Origin: Sporobacter sp942492735
GTDB lineage: Bacteria > Bacillota > Clostridia > Oscillospirales > Oscillospiraceae
Assembly (NCBI GenBank): GCA_942492735.1
Contig: OW818648.1
Coordinates: forward strand, 2,170,001-2,234,000
Length of the DNA stretch: 64,000 nucleotides
Direction of reading: 5' to 3'
The stretch's first letter is position 1; each line of letters opens with the position of its first letter. The position numbers were made by a program, and so were the translations under genes. Shown here in pieces: positions 17,570 to 25,987 of the stretch. The notes under the pieces were generated by a model, which saw only the letters and a program-made list of their open reading frames with translations, was not told the origin of the DNA and searched no databases.

Positions 17570-18508
17570 GTGCGGTATAAATTATGCGTGGTGGCGACGA
17601 CGCTCTGCTTCATGGTATGTGTGCTGAGTCTTATCGGTTGTGAACAGAAGAATTCTGAGCAATCTCAGAGCCCAGATATTACCGAGTCGGCTGGAATCGA
17701 ACATATAGCGGCTCCGACAGCAAGCGCGCCTCTAGCTGAGCCGTCAGACGACGCCAGCGCGAAGGTATCCGGTGATGAGGAGCACGAGCTTTCTTTTAGG
17801 AACGTTGGCGTACTTAAGCTCGACACAAATACCAAATACAGCTTCGACCTTGACGGCAACGGCGTAACCGACACGCTAGAATTGCGAAACAACGAGCCGC
17901 AATGGTCGTGCGATGTACTGTTCAACGCGAAAAAAATAAACAACAGCGATGATTGGACGTCGATTAGTCAGGCGCATCTGATTTACCGCGCGGACGATTC
18001 GGTCGCTCTGATATATCAGCAGGACGGTGACGGCGGTAACTGTACGACAAGCATATACACCTTCACAGAAGGAAAAGCGATTAAAACCGAATATCGTAGA
18101 AACGCATACAGCCTTAAGGCGCATGACTCGCTGTTGCTCACCGCCCCGGTGTTCTATTTTCTTGGCAATCAGGCTGTTTCGATCGAAGCCGCCATAAACA
18201 AAGATTTCACGCTGACGCTGGGTAACGACGGATGGTTCGCGGTAATCACAGAGCCCTACTCAGGTAAGCTGGAGAACAAGTATCGCGCAAAAGTCGATAT
18301 ACCAATGCAGCGTTTCGAGGACGGGAAGTACACCGATGCGACGCTGCCCGCCGGAACGCGCGTATATCCACAACTTATCAACGAAGCACAAACGCGCATG
18401 ATCATGAAAACCGACGACGGCACGCTCTGGATGTACACACGTGACAGCGCCGGACTCCACTTTGAAGAGGGCGAGTTGTTCGAGGGCTGCACTTACGCAG
18501 GGCCCTGA
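17570..18508 (+). CDS. Predicted lipoprotein of unknown function
   Basis: 312 residues from the GTG at 17570, placed by GGGAGG 9 bases upstream; an in-frame ATG 14 codons earlier lacks one. The N-terminus is a lipoprotein signal with lipobox L-I-G-C at about residues 21-24, followed by a Ser/Glu/Pro-rich linker. The mature part begins with a Ca-binding-like DLDGNGVTDTLEL stretch and is beta-rich, with no cysteines beyond a few. It likely sits on the outer face of the membrane. The family is not recognised. Higher G+C than its flanks sets it apart from the debris around it. Confidence 0.75.
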   Translation: MRYKLCVVATTLCFMVCVLSLIGCEQKNSEQSQSPDITESAGIEHIAAPTASAPLAEPSDDASAKVSGDEEHELSFRNVGVLKLDTNTKYSFDLDGNGVTDTLELRNNEPQWSCDVLFNAKKINNSDDWTSISQAHLIYRADDSVALIYQQDGDGGNCTTSIYTFTEGKAIKTEYRRNAYSLKAHDSLLLTAPVFYFLGNQAVSIEAAINKDFTLTLGNDGWFAVITEPYSGKLENKYRAKVDIPMQRFEDGKYTDATLPAGTRVYPQLINEAQTRMIMKTDDGTLWMYTRDSAGLHFEEGELFEGCTYAGP

Positions 18509-18913
18509 TACCAGTCGGTACGACAGCTACAGGTAATCCCTATATGTTGGTTTGCCGCGCTCTTATGTTATTCAAAACCCGGACACTCGCCGTGAGATTT
18601 TAGAGTATCGTAAGTATGGCAAGGGAATATCTTTGGGGTATAATAATGACCTCAACAAGGATAAATTGATCGTTATAATTTTGTATTTATGGTAGTTCAG
18701 GCAAGGCTAATACTATGAAACTCAACGTGGCCAAAACAGGCCATCATATATTACAGCTTTTAGTGACTTAACTAAATTGGTTGAGGTGGAAGGAAGGGAA
18801 AAACTGCTTATCATCCTGCTTATGATGCCTGTCCTCATTATCTCAGCACAGGCCAATTCCGGGCCTATGTTCGACGTTAGCTCTAGGTTCGACGTTATCT
18901 CTAGGCCTGTTGA
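18509..18913. other. Intergenic with a short tandem duplication
   Basis: No gene recognised. GTTCGACGTTAGCTCTAG at 18869-18886 is followed directly by GTTCGACGTTATCTCTAG (one mismatch). Confidence 0.5.
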
Positions 18914-19843
18914 CTATTCCGTAATTAGGCTTTCTACTTCGTAAAGCCGTGGTGCCGTTATTCCATACTTTCTTGCATCTGTAATAACTTCTTGTACGGC
19001 ATAGCCAACTTTAAAGTGGTTATGCGCCACAAGCGCATAGGGTATGCTTTTCGGAGAAAAAACAACGTGTCTCATAAGAAATCCAACAACTCTCGGCGGT
19101 AGGCCGCCCAACACTTTTGTCATAACATCAAGTTTTGAGCCCTTTGCTTTCAAAACAGGGATCATTTCTTTCAAGTCCCAACCTAATCCATCGAGCGCTT
19201 CGCGTGAAGAAATTGCTTTTGCAAAACTGCCGCTTTTTAATACTTCGACTTCCATTGCAGCGTTGAACGCGAAGTGATTCAAGAGCCAACTTTTTACATC
19301 CTTTTGAACCATTATCTTGAAGCCTGCCTGAGCAAAAATCTTACGAACCTCTAAATCCCTTTTGGTAGGTTCGGATTCTAATGTTCCAAACTGAACCGTT
19401 TTGTAAAGCCCGCCGTAAAGAGTGTTTCCTTCAAATCCGCCGCCGGCACCGGGGAATCCATAAACAATTTGACTGAGCGGAATCGGCTGAACAGCTGATT
19501 GAGGGTCTTGCCAGAAGTTATTGAAAAAAAGAACCGTCGCATTTCCAACTCGCGGCGCAAGGTATTTTACCGCACTTGATACCTGCTCGGGGTTGACACT
19601 CATAAAAATGAGGTTATAGTCGTGATTTTCCTTTATTTCTTCATGTGTTACAATAGGCCATTTTTCTTTGACTAACCGGTCCTTTTTGCTTCGCCGAGTA
19701 TCCCATAATTCTAAGTTTACATGTGAGCCATATTGTGCCTTCCTACCTTCTCGAACATAAAACTCAACGGTGTGGCCCGCATTTTCAAACGCCCAAGCGT
19801 ACTGCGTTCCTATAACACCGCGACCAAGAAATAGTATTTTCAT
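18914..19843 (-). CDS. Ketopantoate reductase (PanE/ApbA) family oxidoreductase
   Basis: 309 residues. The N-terminus MKILFLGRGVIGTQYAWAFENAGH has the Rossmann G-x-G-x-x-G, and SVNPEQVSSAVKYLAP plus VLFFNNFWQDP fit the ApbA/PanE N-domain. YGFPGAGGGFEGN is the family middle. The C-terminal helical domain is present (WLLNHFAFNAAMEVEVLKSGSF). Members reduce 2-ketopantoate or related ketoacids with NADPH. This branch is usually annotated only as a PanE-like protein. GGGAGG lies 7 bases before the ATG. The gene is divergent from a TetR gene with palindromic sites between them, so it is probably that regulator's target. Confidence 0.8.
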   Translation of the reverse strand: MKILFLGRGVIGTQYAWAFENAGHTVEFYVREGRKAQYGSHVNLELWDTRRSKKDRLVKEKWPIVTHEEIKENHDYNLIFMSVNPEQVSSAVKYLAPRVGNATVLFFNNFWQDPQSAVQPIPLSQIVYGFPGAGGGFEGNTLYGGLYKTVQFGTLESEPTKRDLEVRKIFAQAGFKIMVQKDVKSWLLNHFAFNAAMEVEVLKSGSFAKAISSREALDGLGWDLKEMIPVLKAKGSKLDVMTKVLGGLPPRVVGFLMRHVVFSPKSIPYALVAHNHFKVGYAVQEVITDARKYGITAPRLYEVESLITE

Positions 19844-19863
19844 AAAGTATCCTCCCGAATGAT

Positions 19864-19887
19864 CACGTGTTGACTTTTCAACACGTG
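19864..19887. promoter_or_regulatory. Palindromic operator 1 (likely TetR site)
   Basis: CACGTGTTGA-CTTT-TCAACACGTG, a perfect 10-bp inverted repeat about 20 bases before the reductase gene. It shares the TGTTGA half-site with the second palindrome. Confidence 0.7.
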
Positions 19888-19947
19888 TTTGATATTTTTA
19901 GCATACTGATATGTGAAGAGGATTTCAATAGTTACAATTGTTCCGAC

Positions 19948-19963
19948 TGTTGAGAACTCAACA
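19948..19963. promoter_or_regulatory. Palindromic operator 2 (likely TetR site)
   Basis: TGTTGAG-AA-CTCAACA, perfect 7-bp arms, 38 bases before the tetR start. Position suits autoregulation. Confidence 0.65.
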
Positions 19964-20001
19964 CAGTGCGCTAATTTGTTGAATATCTGGAGGCAAACTT
20001 T

Positions 20002-20556
20002 GTGGATAGAAGAATACAAAAAACAAGGCAGTTGATTATGAATACTTTCATCGATCTTTTGGCTGAAAGAGGATTTGAGAAAATAACCATCAATGACATT
20101 GCCGAACGCGCAAACATAAACCGAGGGACTGTTTATCTACATTATGCGGATAAATTCGACTTGCTTGACAAGTGCATTGAAACGCATGTTGAGTTGCTGC
20201 TGCATCACTGTGCCAACAGTGCTGACACCAATCTAAAAGCAAGCGCATTTCAAAGCGTATTTGAATATTTGGAGAAAAATTTTACTATATACAAGTTGCT
20301 TCTTAGCAATGAGAGCTTTGGATTTTTCCGCAGCCGCTTATATGCCATTATTGCGCAAACAGTTACCGAGGTTATCGGTATAAAGTCAGAAAACCACTCG
20401 TTTTCAAATGGTGTAACCACTCATTTTTTAGCTTCTGGATTTATTGGCGTATTGGAATGGTGGATCAATAATTCTATGCCCTGCAATGTTCATGAAATTA
20501 CCGAGCAGCTTATGTTTTTGCTGGAACCATATACCAAGCACCTTGTATCAAGCTAA
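20002..20556 (+). CDS. TetR-family transcriptional regulator
   Basis: 184 residues. The N-terminal helix-turn-helix is textbook: RQLIMNTFIDLLAERGFEKITINDIAERANINRGTVYLHYADKFDLL. The C-terminal ligand domain carries the TetR_C_7-like ending (SGFIGVLEWWINNSMP...ITEQLMFLLEP). The GTG start has GGAGG 8 bases upstream. It is divergent from the PanE-like gene. Two palindromes with a common TGTTGA half-site lie between them and are the expected operators. Confidence 0.93.
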   Translation: MDRRIQKTRQLIMNTFIDLLAERGFEKITINDIAERANINRGTVYLHYADKFDLLDKCIETHVELLLHHCANSADTNLKASAFQSVFEYLEKNFTIYKLLLSNESFGFFRSRLYAIIAQTVTEVIGIKSENHSFSNGVTTHFLASGFIGVLEWWINNSMPCNVHEITEQLMFLLEPYTKHLVSS

Positions 20557-20600
20557 ATTGTGAGCCGGTAGTCAGTTTGGCCGTTTTAGACTTTAGATAG

Positions 20601-20728
20601 CTACGAGGCCCGGTAGAGCATCAGCGCGATTTGCTCTTTCGTCAAGGCATCCTGCCAGCCGTAGACGCCACCGCTGCCGACGACGACGCCGTACTGGATG
20701 GCAGACGTCGACAACTCGACACCCTATT
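20601..20728 (-). pseudogene. C-terminal remnant of an S-layer-homology (SLH) domain protein
   Basis: Minus-strand reading gives AIQYGVVVGSGGVYGWQDALTKEQIALMLYRAS and a TAG stop at 20603-20601. The A-x-x-x-G-V-V-x-G and LTKEQIALMLYR blocks fit the end of an SLH repeat. The frame closes upstream at once, so only one partial repeat survives. Confidence 0.5.
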
Positions 20729-21030
20729 GGCAAATCGTTAAATTTGCACCTGTTTTTCGAGGGTATCTTTCAACGATCACCTTAGATTCAACGATTACAA
20801 ACTCCCCAGACGACCGTCGGCAGGTATATGTTCAAGTCCCTACTTATACGAAAACAGGTACATGCCTTAACTACAAAATGATACAGAGCAAATCGCCCAT
20901 AGTCCAGAATCAGCAGTATTACTGGACTTTCGGGCAAAGCAAAAACCACCTATCGACAAAATTTCTTTTATCAATAGATGGTGTTTGATTTGCCAACGTT
21001 TACTTGACACTAAACCGTACCTTTCGATGA

Positions 21031-21059
21031 TTGACATTAATTCTCACCTATGATATGCT
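21031..21059 (+). promoter_or_regulatory. Strong promoter of RNA-like element A (TTGACA-17-TATGCT)
   Basis: Perfect -35 TTGACA at 21031-21036 and TATGCT at 21054-21059, spacing 17. Start of transcription is expected near 21066. Confidence 0.65.
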
Positions 21060-21065
21060 GATTGC

Positions 21066-21190
21066 AGTGAATTACGGAGGTCGGAACCGCAGCCGAAACG
21101 CTCTCAAGGGTTTATCAAGAGATGCAGGGGCGGCCAACCTGCCCGTGATTTGCTTCGTGTCTTGTTTGACCTCCGGGGATGACGGGGTTT
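21066..21190 (+). ncRNA. Candidate structured RNA A, related to element B at 23895
   Basis: Shares with element B the blocks GAGGTCGGAAC..CAGCCGA, AGATGCAGG, TTGC..., GATTT.CTT and TGACGGGGTTTG, in the same order. TCGG/CCGA can pair around an AAC-loop. GCAGG...CCTGC here pairs where GCAGGAT...ATCTTGC pairs in B, a compensating change. Neither copy keeps a shared protein frame. No family is recognised. Confidence 0.45.
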
Positions 21191-21256
21191 GAATTTAGAA
21201 TATCATTCGATTTTTCATGTTTTTTACCCGTGAGTGACGGCTATAATATCACCCGC

Positions 21257-21289
21257 TTGGAAGGCTCCTCGACATGAGGAGCCTTCCAA
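21257..21289. terminator. Long perfect hairpin, possible terminator
   Basis: TTGGAAGGCTCCTC-GACAT-GAGGAGCCTTCCAA, 14-bp perfect arms. There is no T run directly after it on either strand, so the role is uncertain. It could end transcript A. Confidence 0.5.
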
Positions 21290-21967
21290 AATATCTGACG
21301 AACAAAAGAACGTATCGAGGGAGCGTGGCTTTCAGATAGGTTCTTGTTTTTATGCCTCTTTCAGTCCGCCAACACCCAGTCAAGCAGATTGATGCTCCGA
21401 ATGCCATCAAACTTAACGCCGACCCTAATCCCATCGAGAGTCAACAAAGTAATATTTGTCGAGTGTCGTAAGGTGCGGATTGTTGCCCTAGATGTCGTTA
21501 CGATTTGCTTTGAAAAACAAAAACTGTCGGTTAAACGTCAAAAAAATTAACGACACCGGGCTGCTTGTGCTACTTTCGATTGTTTTAACGATGCTTTCGA
21601 GCACAGCTATATCCGTTATACCCCAAGGTTTTGCAGCGTCTTTAATGAGTATCGTGTTATGAATTCGTCAAGATACCTATAACTCGGTTTTTCGGGTTTT
21701 GTTTTCAGTTGTCAGACGATGCTGCTTTATCTCATTTTTATAGTCAGTATTAAATACTAATTTCTCAAGGGTATCGTCAGTGGGCCAAAAAATGATTATT
21801 TTACTGCGTCGCTGGAGGATGTTGTAATTTCAAGACAAAATTATATAACTAGACAATATGAATAAAATTAGTCATAATAAACAAAAATTTAAAATAAAAT
21901 GTTGTAAATATAGATAAAATGGGTTAAAATAGAAGTCGAGGATTATACCTCCTTTAAACCTGAAATC
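21290..21967. other. Intergenic, no gene recognised
   Basis: About 680 bases, becoming very AT-rich towards 21960. Only short, unconvincing frames. Presumably contains the promoter for the next gene. Confidence 0.45.
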
Positions 21968-22588
21968 ATGAATATCGAAGGTCTCTCAAATCAAAGCAAG
22001 CAAATAAGTGAGGGTGGTTTTGTGGAATCGAAAGAAGAAAGAGTTAACCTTAGCCTCGAAATTCTAAAGAAGTGCAGTACTTACAAGTATATTGCTGATA
22101 CAAAAACAAAAATATACCATAAGGATTCGTGCGAATGTATAAGAATCTCAAATGATCTTCGTGGCGTTGGAAATAAGCCCGAAAAGGTTGGTTTTTTACC
22201 GTGTGCTAAATGCTTGCCCAATAAAGTGCTGGGGAAGACGATAAATGCGCAGACTCGTAAAAAGGACAAAAATAAGTCCAAGGCAGATATTATGAAAACA
22301 GAAATTGTTAAAGTGGGTGAGGCTTATGGTATGCATGTATTAGTTTTGGGCACGACGCATGTATATGTGACTACAGTTGTGGGGGAGTGGTATTTCTGCT
22401 ATAATGACCGCCCGATTAAGCTTCATCATAAAAATTCAGAAATACGATATGCCCAGAATGGTGATCAAATAAATCACTACCATATCCAAGATATCAGTTT
22501 TCCGTCACCGACACACGCATTGGCATACATTCGCAACCATGAACAAGCGTCCATTAAAAGGCTCATGGCTGAAAAACAGCAAGTCTAG
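21968..22588 (+). CDS. Unknown protein with an Ada-like zinc-binding motif
   Basis: 206 residues from the ATG, or 188 from the GTG at 22022, which has GAGGGTGG upstream. The recognisable part is YIADTKTKIYHKDSCECIRISN..VGFLPCAKCLP, with a His-Cys...Cys-x-x-Cys pattern like the metal-binding Ada-like domain often found at protein ends. The second half (MHVLVLGTTHVYVTTVVGEWYFCYNDRPI) is beta-rich and unrecognised. No membrane segment. Function unknown. Confidence 0.65.
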   Translation: MNIEGLSNQSKQISEGGFVESKEERVNLSLEILKKCSTYKYIADTKTKIYHKDSCECIRISNDLRGVGNKPEKVGFLPCAKCLPNKVLGKTINAQTRKKDKNKSKADIMKTEIVKVGEAYGMHVLVLGTTHVYVTTVVGEWYFCYNDRPIKLHHKNSEIRYAQNGDQINHYHIQDISFPSPTHALAYIRNHEQASIKRLMAEKQQV

Positions 22589-22777
22589 TGAATTATCACC
22601 GTCTGTTAGATCAAAAATTAAAACCGTAAGAACTACGGAAATATAAGTCTGTGGAGATAGCAGGTTACGGGATCTGTGAAACAGGAATCACGCGACTTTA
22701 GTGTTGTCCGGCTCAAATGGAAACCCAAGGTAATAACACTTATACCAGACTATCAATGGAAGGAGAGAGAGCATTCA

Positions 22778-22963
22778 ATGATAACCAGGGCTCCAACGCA
22801 AGAAGAAATCGAGGCTTTTATTAGGGTATGCCAAAGCAATGGCATACCCCTAAATGAAACGCCGGACTATAACAATTATGCACCGATTATTGTTAACTTG
22901 GAAGGTCGCAGATTTAGTATTGCGGCCGATATGCAGATAACTGCTTTGGATAGTATACGATAA
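22778..22963 (+). CDS. Small protein of unknown function
   Basis: 61 residues from the ATG at 22778, which has AAGGAGAGAGA upstream. The frame is open 34 codons further without a ribosome binding site. Sequence: helical start (APTQEEIEAFIRVCQ), then a beta-like end (PIIVNLEGRRFSIAADMQ). Not recognised. Confidence 0.5.
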   Translation: MITRAPTQEEIEAFIRVCQSNGIPLNETPDYNNYAPIIVNLEGRRFSIAADMQITALDSIR

Positions 22964-23165
22964 CAACGGGCAGTCTTGTAGTTATTGAAAAGGTTATTGA
23001 AAATGCCAATAAAAAATTGAGCACGACCTCATGTTTCAACCAATCGATTGTACTTTAAGAATCGTGGCATTTACCGTCATTCTTGGCGTGACGGACACAA
23101 ATGTCAATTTTGTGACCAAATTATAAGATATATAAGCTGAAAATTAATGTGCTGATGTGGAAAAA

Positions 23166-23744
23166 TCACAGTTGGATTGTGGCGTGTAGATCAATGACGT
23201 CTTTCAACACTTTGATTTTTCTATTCCCGTAGTTTTCTGTATGCCCTTTCATATCAGCGAGCTGAAATTTAAACAAATAATCCAAGTTCGCATTCCCGAT
23301 CAAAGTCGCTGCTTCATGTATACTCTCAGCCGTTGGTTTGGTTTTAAAATCATGATACATAATCAGTATGCAGATTCGCTCAGTTGTTTCCTTATCATAT
23401 CCAAGCCTTGACAGTACTACTTTAGCAATTTCAGTGCTTTTTATATGATGACCTCTGAAATGGTCATACCCATCTTCTCCCGTGGCTTTCGTATATGGCT
23501 TTCCCGAGTCGTGGAGCAAAGCGACAAGCTTTAACATTATTTCGAAATCAACGTCTTCTATGACTTTTATAGTATGCTCGAATACATCATATACATGCGC
23601 CGGATGGTTTTGAGCACATCCTACCATTGGTTTCAATTCTGGGATTATTTTAATAATTGTATCCTTATCCGTCGAAGAAAAGACGACTGTATTCATGAGT
23701 AACTGATCAAGCAATTCTTTGCTGGAAAACCTATCTTCAAGCAT
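23166..23744 (-). CDS. HD-domain phosphohydrolase, stand-alone
   Basis: 192 residues with a single HD domain: HPAHVYDVFEHTIKVIE, LVALLHDSGKP, GHHIKSTEIAKVVLSRLGY and a later MYHD. The pattern H...HD...H...D is complete and looks like the HD part of CCA-adding/poly(A) polymerases, but there is no nucleotidyltransferase domain. Such proteins hydrolyse phosphoesters of nucleotides; the substrate is unknown. GGAGG lies 5 bases before the ATG. It is a single gene between two unrelated intergenic regions. Confidence 0.85.
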   Translation of the reverse strand: MLEDRFSSKELLDQLLMNTVVFSSTDKDTIIKIIPELKPMVGCAQNHPAHVYDVFEHTIKVIEDVDFEIMLKLVALLHDSGKPYTKATGEDGYDHFRGHHIKSTEIAKVVLSRLGYDKETTERICILIMYHDFKTKPTAESIHEAATLIGNANLDYLFKFQLADMKGHTENYGNRKIKVLKDVIDLHATIQL

Positions 23745-23858
23745 AATGACCTCCGAGAACTATATTGTAATGCAATCATAGTGTATTTGATAATAACATA
23801 TAGCATACGTCAATGGTTGCGATCTAAGGATTAAACCCGACAGGATTGTAATATATTG

Positions 23859-23887
23859 TTGTTAAAAAAAGCACAATCAACGATAAT
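23859..23887 (+). promoter_or_regulatory. Promoter of RNA-like element B (TTGTTA-17-GATAAT)
   Basis: TTGTTA at 23859-23864 and GATAAT at 23882-23887, spacing 17. Expected start near 23894, just ahead of a CATACTGATT/AATCAGTATG hairpin. Confidence 0.5.
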
Positions 23888-23894
23888 AGACACA

Positions 23895-24030
23895 TACTGA
23901 TTGAATCAGTATGGAGCAATTCAATGAGGTCGGAACAGACAGCCGACAAGCCCGGGGGCTTAAATGAGATGCAGGATATTCCATCTTGCTTTGATTTACT
24001 TGATGAATATTTCTGTGACGGGGTTTGTGT
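23895..24030 (+). ncRNA. Candidate structured RNA B, related to element A at 21066
   Basis: Begins with a near-perfect palindrome (CATACTGATT-G-AATCAGTATG), then the blocks described for element A: GAGGTCGGAAC...CAGCCGA, AGATGCAGG, TTGC, GATTTACTT and TGACGGGGTTTG. GCAGGAT-ATTCC-ATCTTGC forms a stem. A 64-residue open frame (23924-24118) overlaps it, but its protein is not conserved in A, so an RNA role is more likely. Confidence 0.45.
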
Positions 24031-24118
24031 CCCGCCGGAATCTCTTAAGAAATGGAGAGGTATTTTTGTTTTTGGAATAGATTTTCCGAATCAGTTGTTG
24101 ATATATTATACAAGTTAA

Positions 24119-25358
24119 TTAAACTATCTGAAAGAGGGGCGGGTGATATTTTAATGAACAGCCTCATTACTTGCGTTTTGGCTGAGAGAAACTGTCAGAA
24201 TATAGCTCGCAGTAATCCAAAAAGCATACAAGGTTGATTCGCTAATCCGGAATCAGGATCATATGGGCATGTGTATATTAGCTGCACACAGTGGTGAAAA
24301 CGAAAAGGCGATAGCGGATAAAAAACCGGTACAGGCGGTATAAGTATCAAAACATTTAAGTCTGAAGGTGCATGCAGGCTCGTTTTGCGGTTAGTAAGTT
24401 CGAAGCATTATGACAGAGCTAATTTGAGGGTGGCAAAAAAGAATTGCGGGGGTACGAAATCTATTTTTTCTTTGTAACTTCATTTGGAGCACTGCTGGTC
24501 CAAAGCCTTCAAATGCTTGTCATGCTTCTGGTTCGGCCTAAAAGGTCTGACTTGCGATGTGCTCGGGGCACGAAAAGATAGAACTATATTGGTTCTATCT
24601 TTCTATGTCTTTTGTTGCTGATCAGTAGCATTAATAAAGACTTGATTTCTTGAGGAAACAATTATTAAGCTATAGATGTCTTAAATATGGTAAGTAATTT
24701 ATGAATGGGAGAAAATAAAACGAAAAAGGGAAAACCAAACAAGAAAGGAAGTATATAACCACCGCATTATTAGACGAAATGGGTTTTGACATTGCAATTT
24801 CATTAGTTACAAGACGACTAGGATTTGACTGATCTCAACAGGAATAAATGTGAGTGCTTTTTTTATCATACGTTTTCTAAGAAAAACTTATCGATCGTTT
24901 TGTATGTATTGCAAAGCCTATAAAGCCAGATATGTAGGTATACGGTCGCCGCGTTGCTGCTATTGCAAGCCCTCTCATTAGGGGTATGCGGATTTCTACT
25001 AACCATTTAGTTACCCGGTGTTTAAATGCTCTCAGAATCTTATAATTTTGTATTATCCGGTTAATACCGGAAATATCTCTTTTGGAGCAGCCAGATAGAA
25101 ACACCGATTAAAAAGCTCGAGAAGTGCCGTCAAATCAAGCAAAAGCAGGCATCCATAGTTTTGGAAAAAGCAAGAAACTAACTGCCTGTAAATGGGCGAG
25201 CTATGCCAATTTTTGATGCTGCTGGTGGTTTTTCCTGGTTGAAGAAGGGGAGAATGTGGTTAAATGCATTCATATTCAGCTTTGTCTGAAGGTGGAATAA
25301 GTCTGAATGATCTGATTTTTCATATAGATAAATGTAAAAGAATTTCCCCGAATGCACG
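24119..25358. other. Long intergenic stretch, no gene recognised
   Basis: About 1.2 kb of short frames without ribosome binding sites or familiar products. One possible frame near 24052-24237 (SESVVDILYKLIKLSERGAGDI) may be a decayed coding end. A hairpin at 24574-24602 is listed separately. AAAGACTTGATTTC near 24637 resembles the promoter boxes of units 1 and 3. Confidence 0.45.
24574..24602. terminator. Hairpin with A and T flanks
   Basis: AAAGATAGAAC-TATATTG-GTTCTATCTTT, perfect 11-bp arms. A-rich before and T-rich after, so it could terminate in both directions, but no gene ends nearby. Confidence 0.5.
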
Positions 25359-25391
25359 AAGCGGGAGGCATTTTGAGAATACCTCCCGCTT
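25359..25391 (-). terminator. Terminator of the integrase operon
   Basis: AAGCGGGAGG and CCTCCCGCTT pair around a 13-base loop. It lies 36 bases after the stop at 25428 on the minus strand. Confidence 0.65.
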
Positions 25392-25427
25392 TGATGTTTG
25401 TATCTATTTTATTTTCTTTGAATTTTT

Positions 25428-25921
25428 CTACAAGAATTTCTCGATTGGATTTTCAGTTATTTCATGTTCTATGATTTCTTGCAGAACCTGCTTAAGGGTC
25501 TGGCTGCTACCAGCGGCTCGAAGTTTGAGATATCTTTTGTGTGAATCAGATAGAAATACTGAATACTTCTCAGACTTTGTGCTGAAGGTAAACGTATCTA
25601 TTTTTTTCTCTTTTTGTTCACTCAGATTTTTTTATGTGATTTTGATGGCAAGACGGGAGCACAGGTTATGCAATAGCTGCTGAAGCCGCTATGATAGCGC
25701 TTTATATGTTCCTGCTTTATGTCCTGCCATTCACTTGAAGAGAATTTCGCCACTTGGAACCACTTGCTGCAGGACGAACACTGTTTATATAGGCTATTAT
25801 CATCGCCGTCATAACGATAGCGTTTCTTTGCGCCAGACACATATGCGGGAACATCTGCATTTTGCCCGTTTTGCAAAGTAATGAATTGTCTGGCTTTGGA
25901 AAAAGTTTGGAATTCTGACAT
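25428..25921 (-). CDS. Integrase-associated protein: Cys-ribbon plus ribbon-helix-helix-like end, joined by a -1 frameshift at A7
   Basis: The first frame (25921 to 25622, 99 residues) has AGAGGAGG upstream and contains YKQCSSCSKWFQVAKF and YCITCAP, a two-CxxC ribbon. It ends at TGA just after a run of seven A (minus strand, 25627-25633). In the -1 frame the coding continues without a start: KIDTFTFSTKSEKYSVFLSDSHKRYLKLRAAG, then LKQVLQEIIEHEITENPIEKFL and a TAG at 25428. That second part looks like a ribbon-helix-helix DNA-binding end and has no start codon of its own. So this is one ~160-residue protein with a frameshift in A7: a mutation, a read error or slippage. It follows the integrase gene by 66 bases. 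Confidence 0.6.
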
Positions 25922-25987
25922 ATTGTCAACCTCCTCTTTGTAGTTGTTTGGGTGAATTCGGAGAAATCAATTGGTCTGACAAAGAGA

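Noticed and set aside
20698..20988. 96-residue open frame overlapping the SLH remnant
   Set aside because: No ribosome binding site, overlaps the antisense SLH fragment and matches nothing known.
23924..24118. 64-residue frame over element B as a protein gene
   Set aside because: The related element A does not keep the frame, while paired bases are kept. RNA is the better reading, though not proven.
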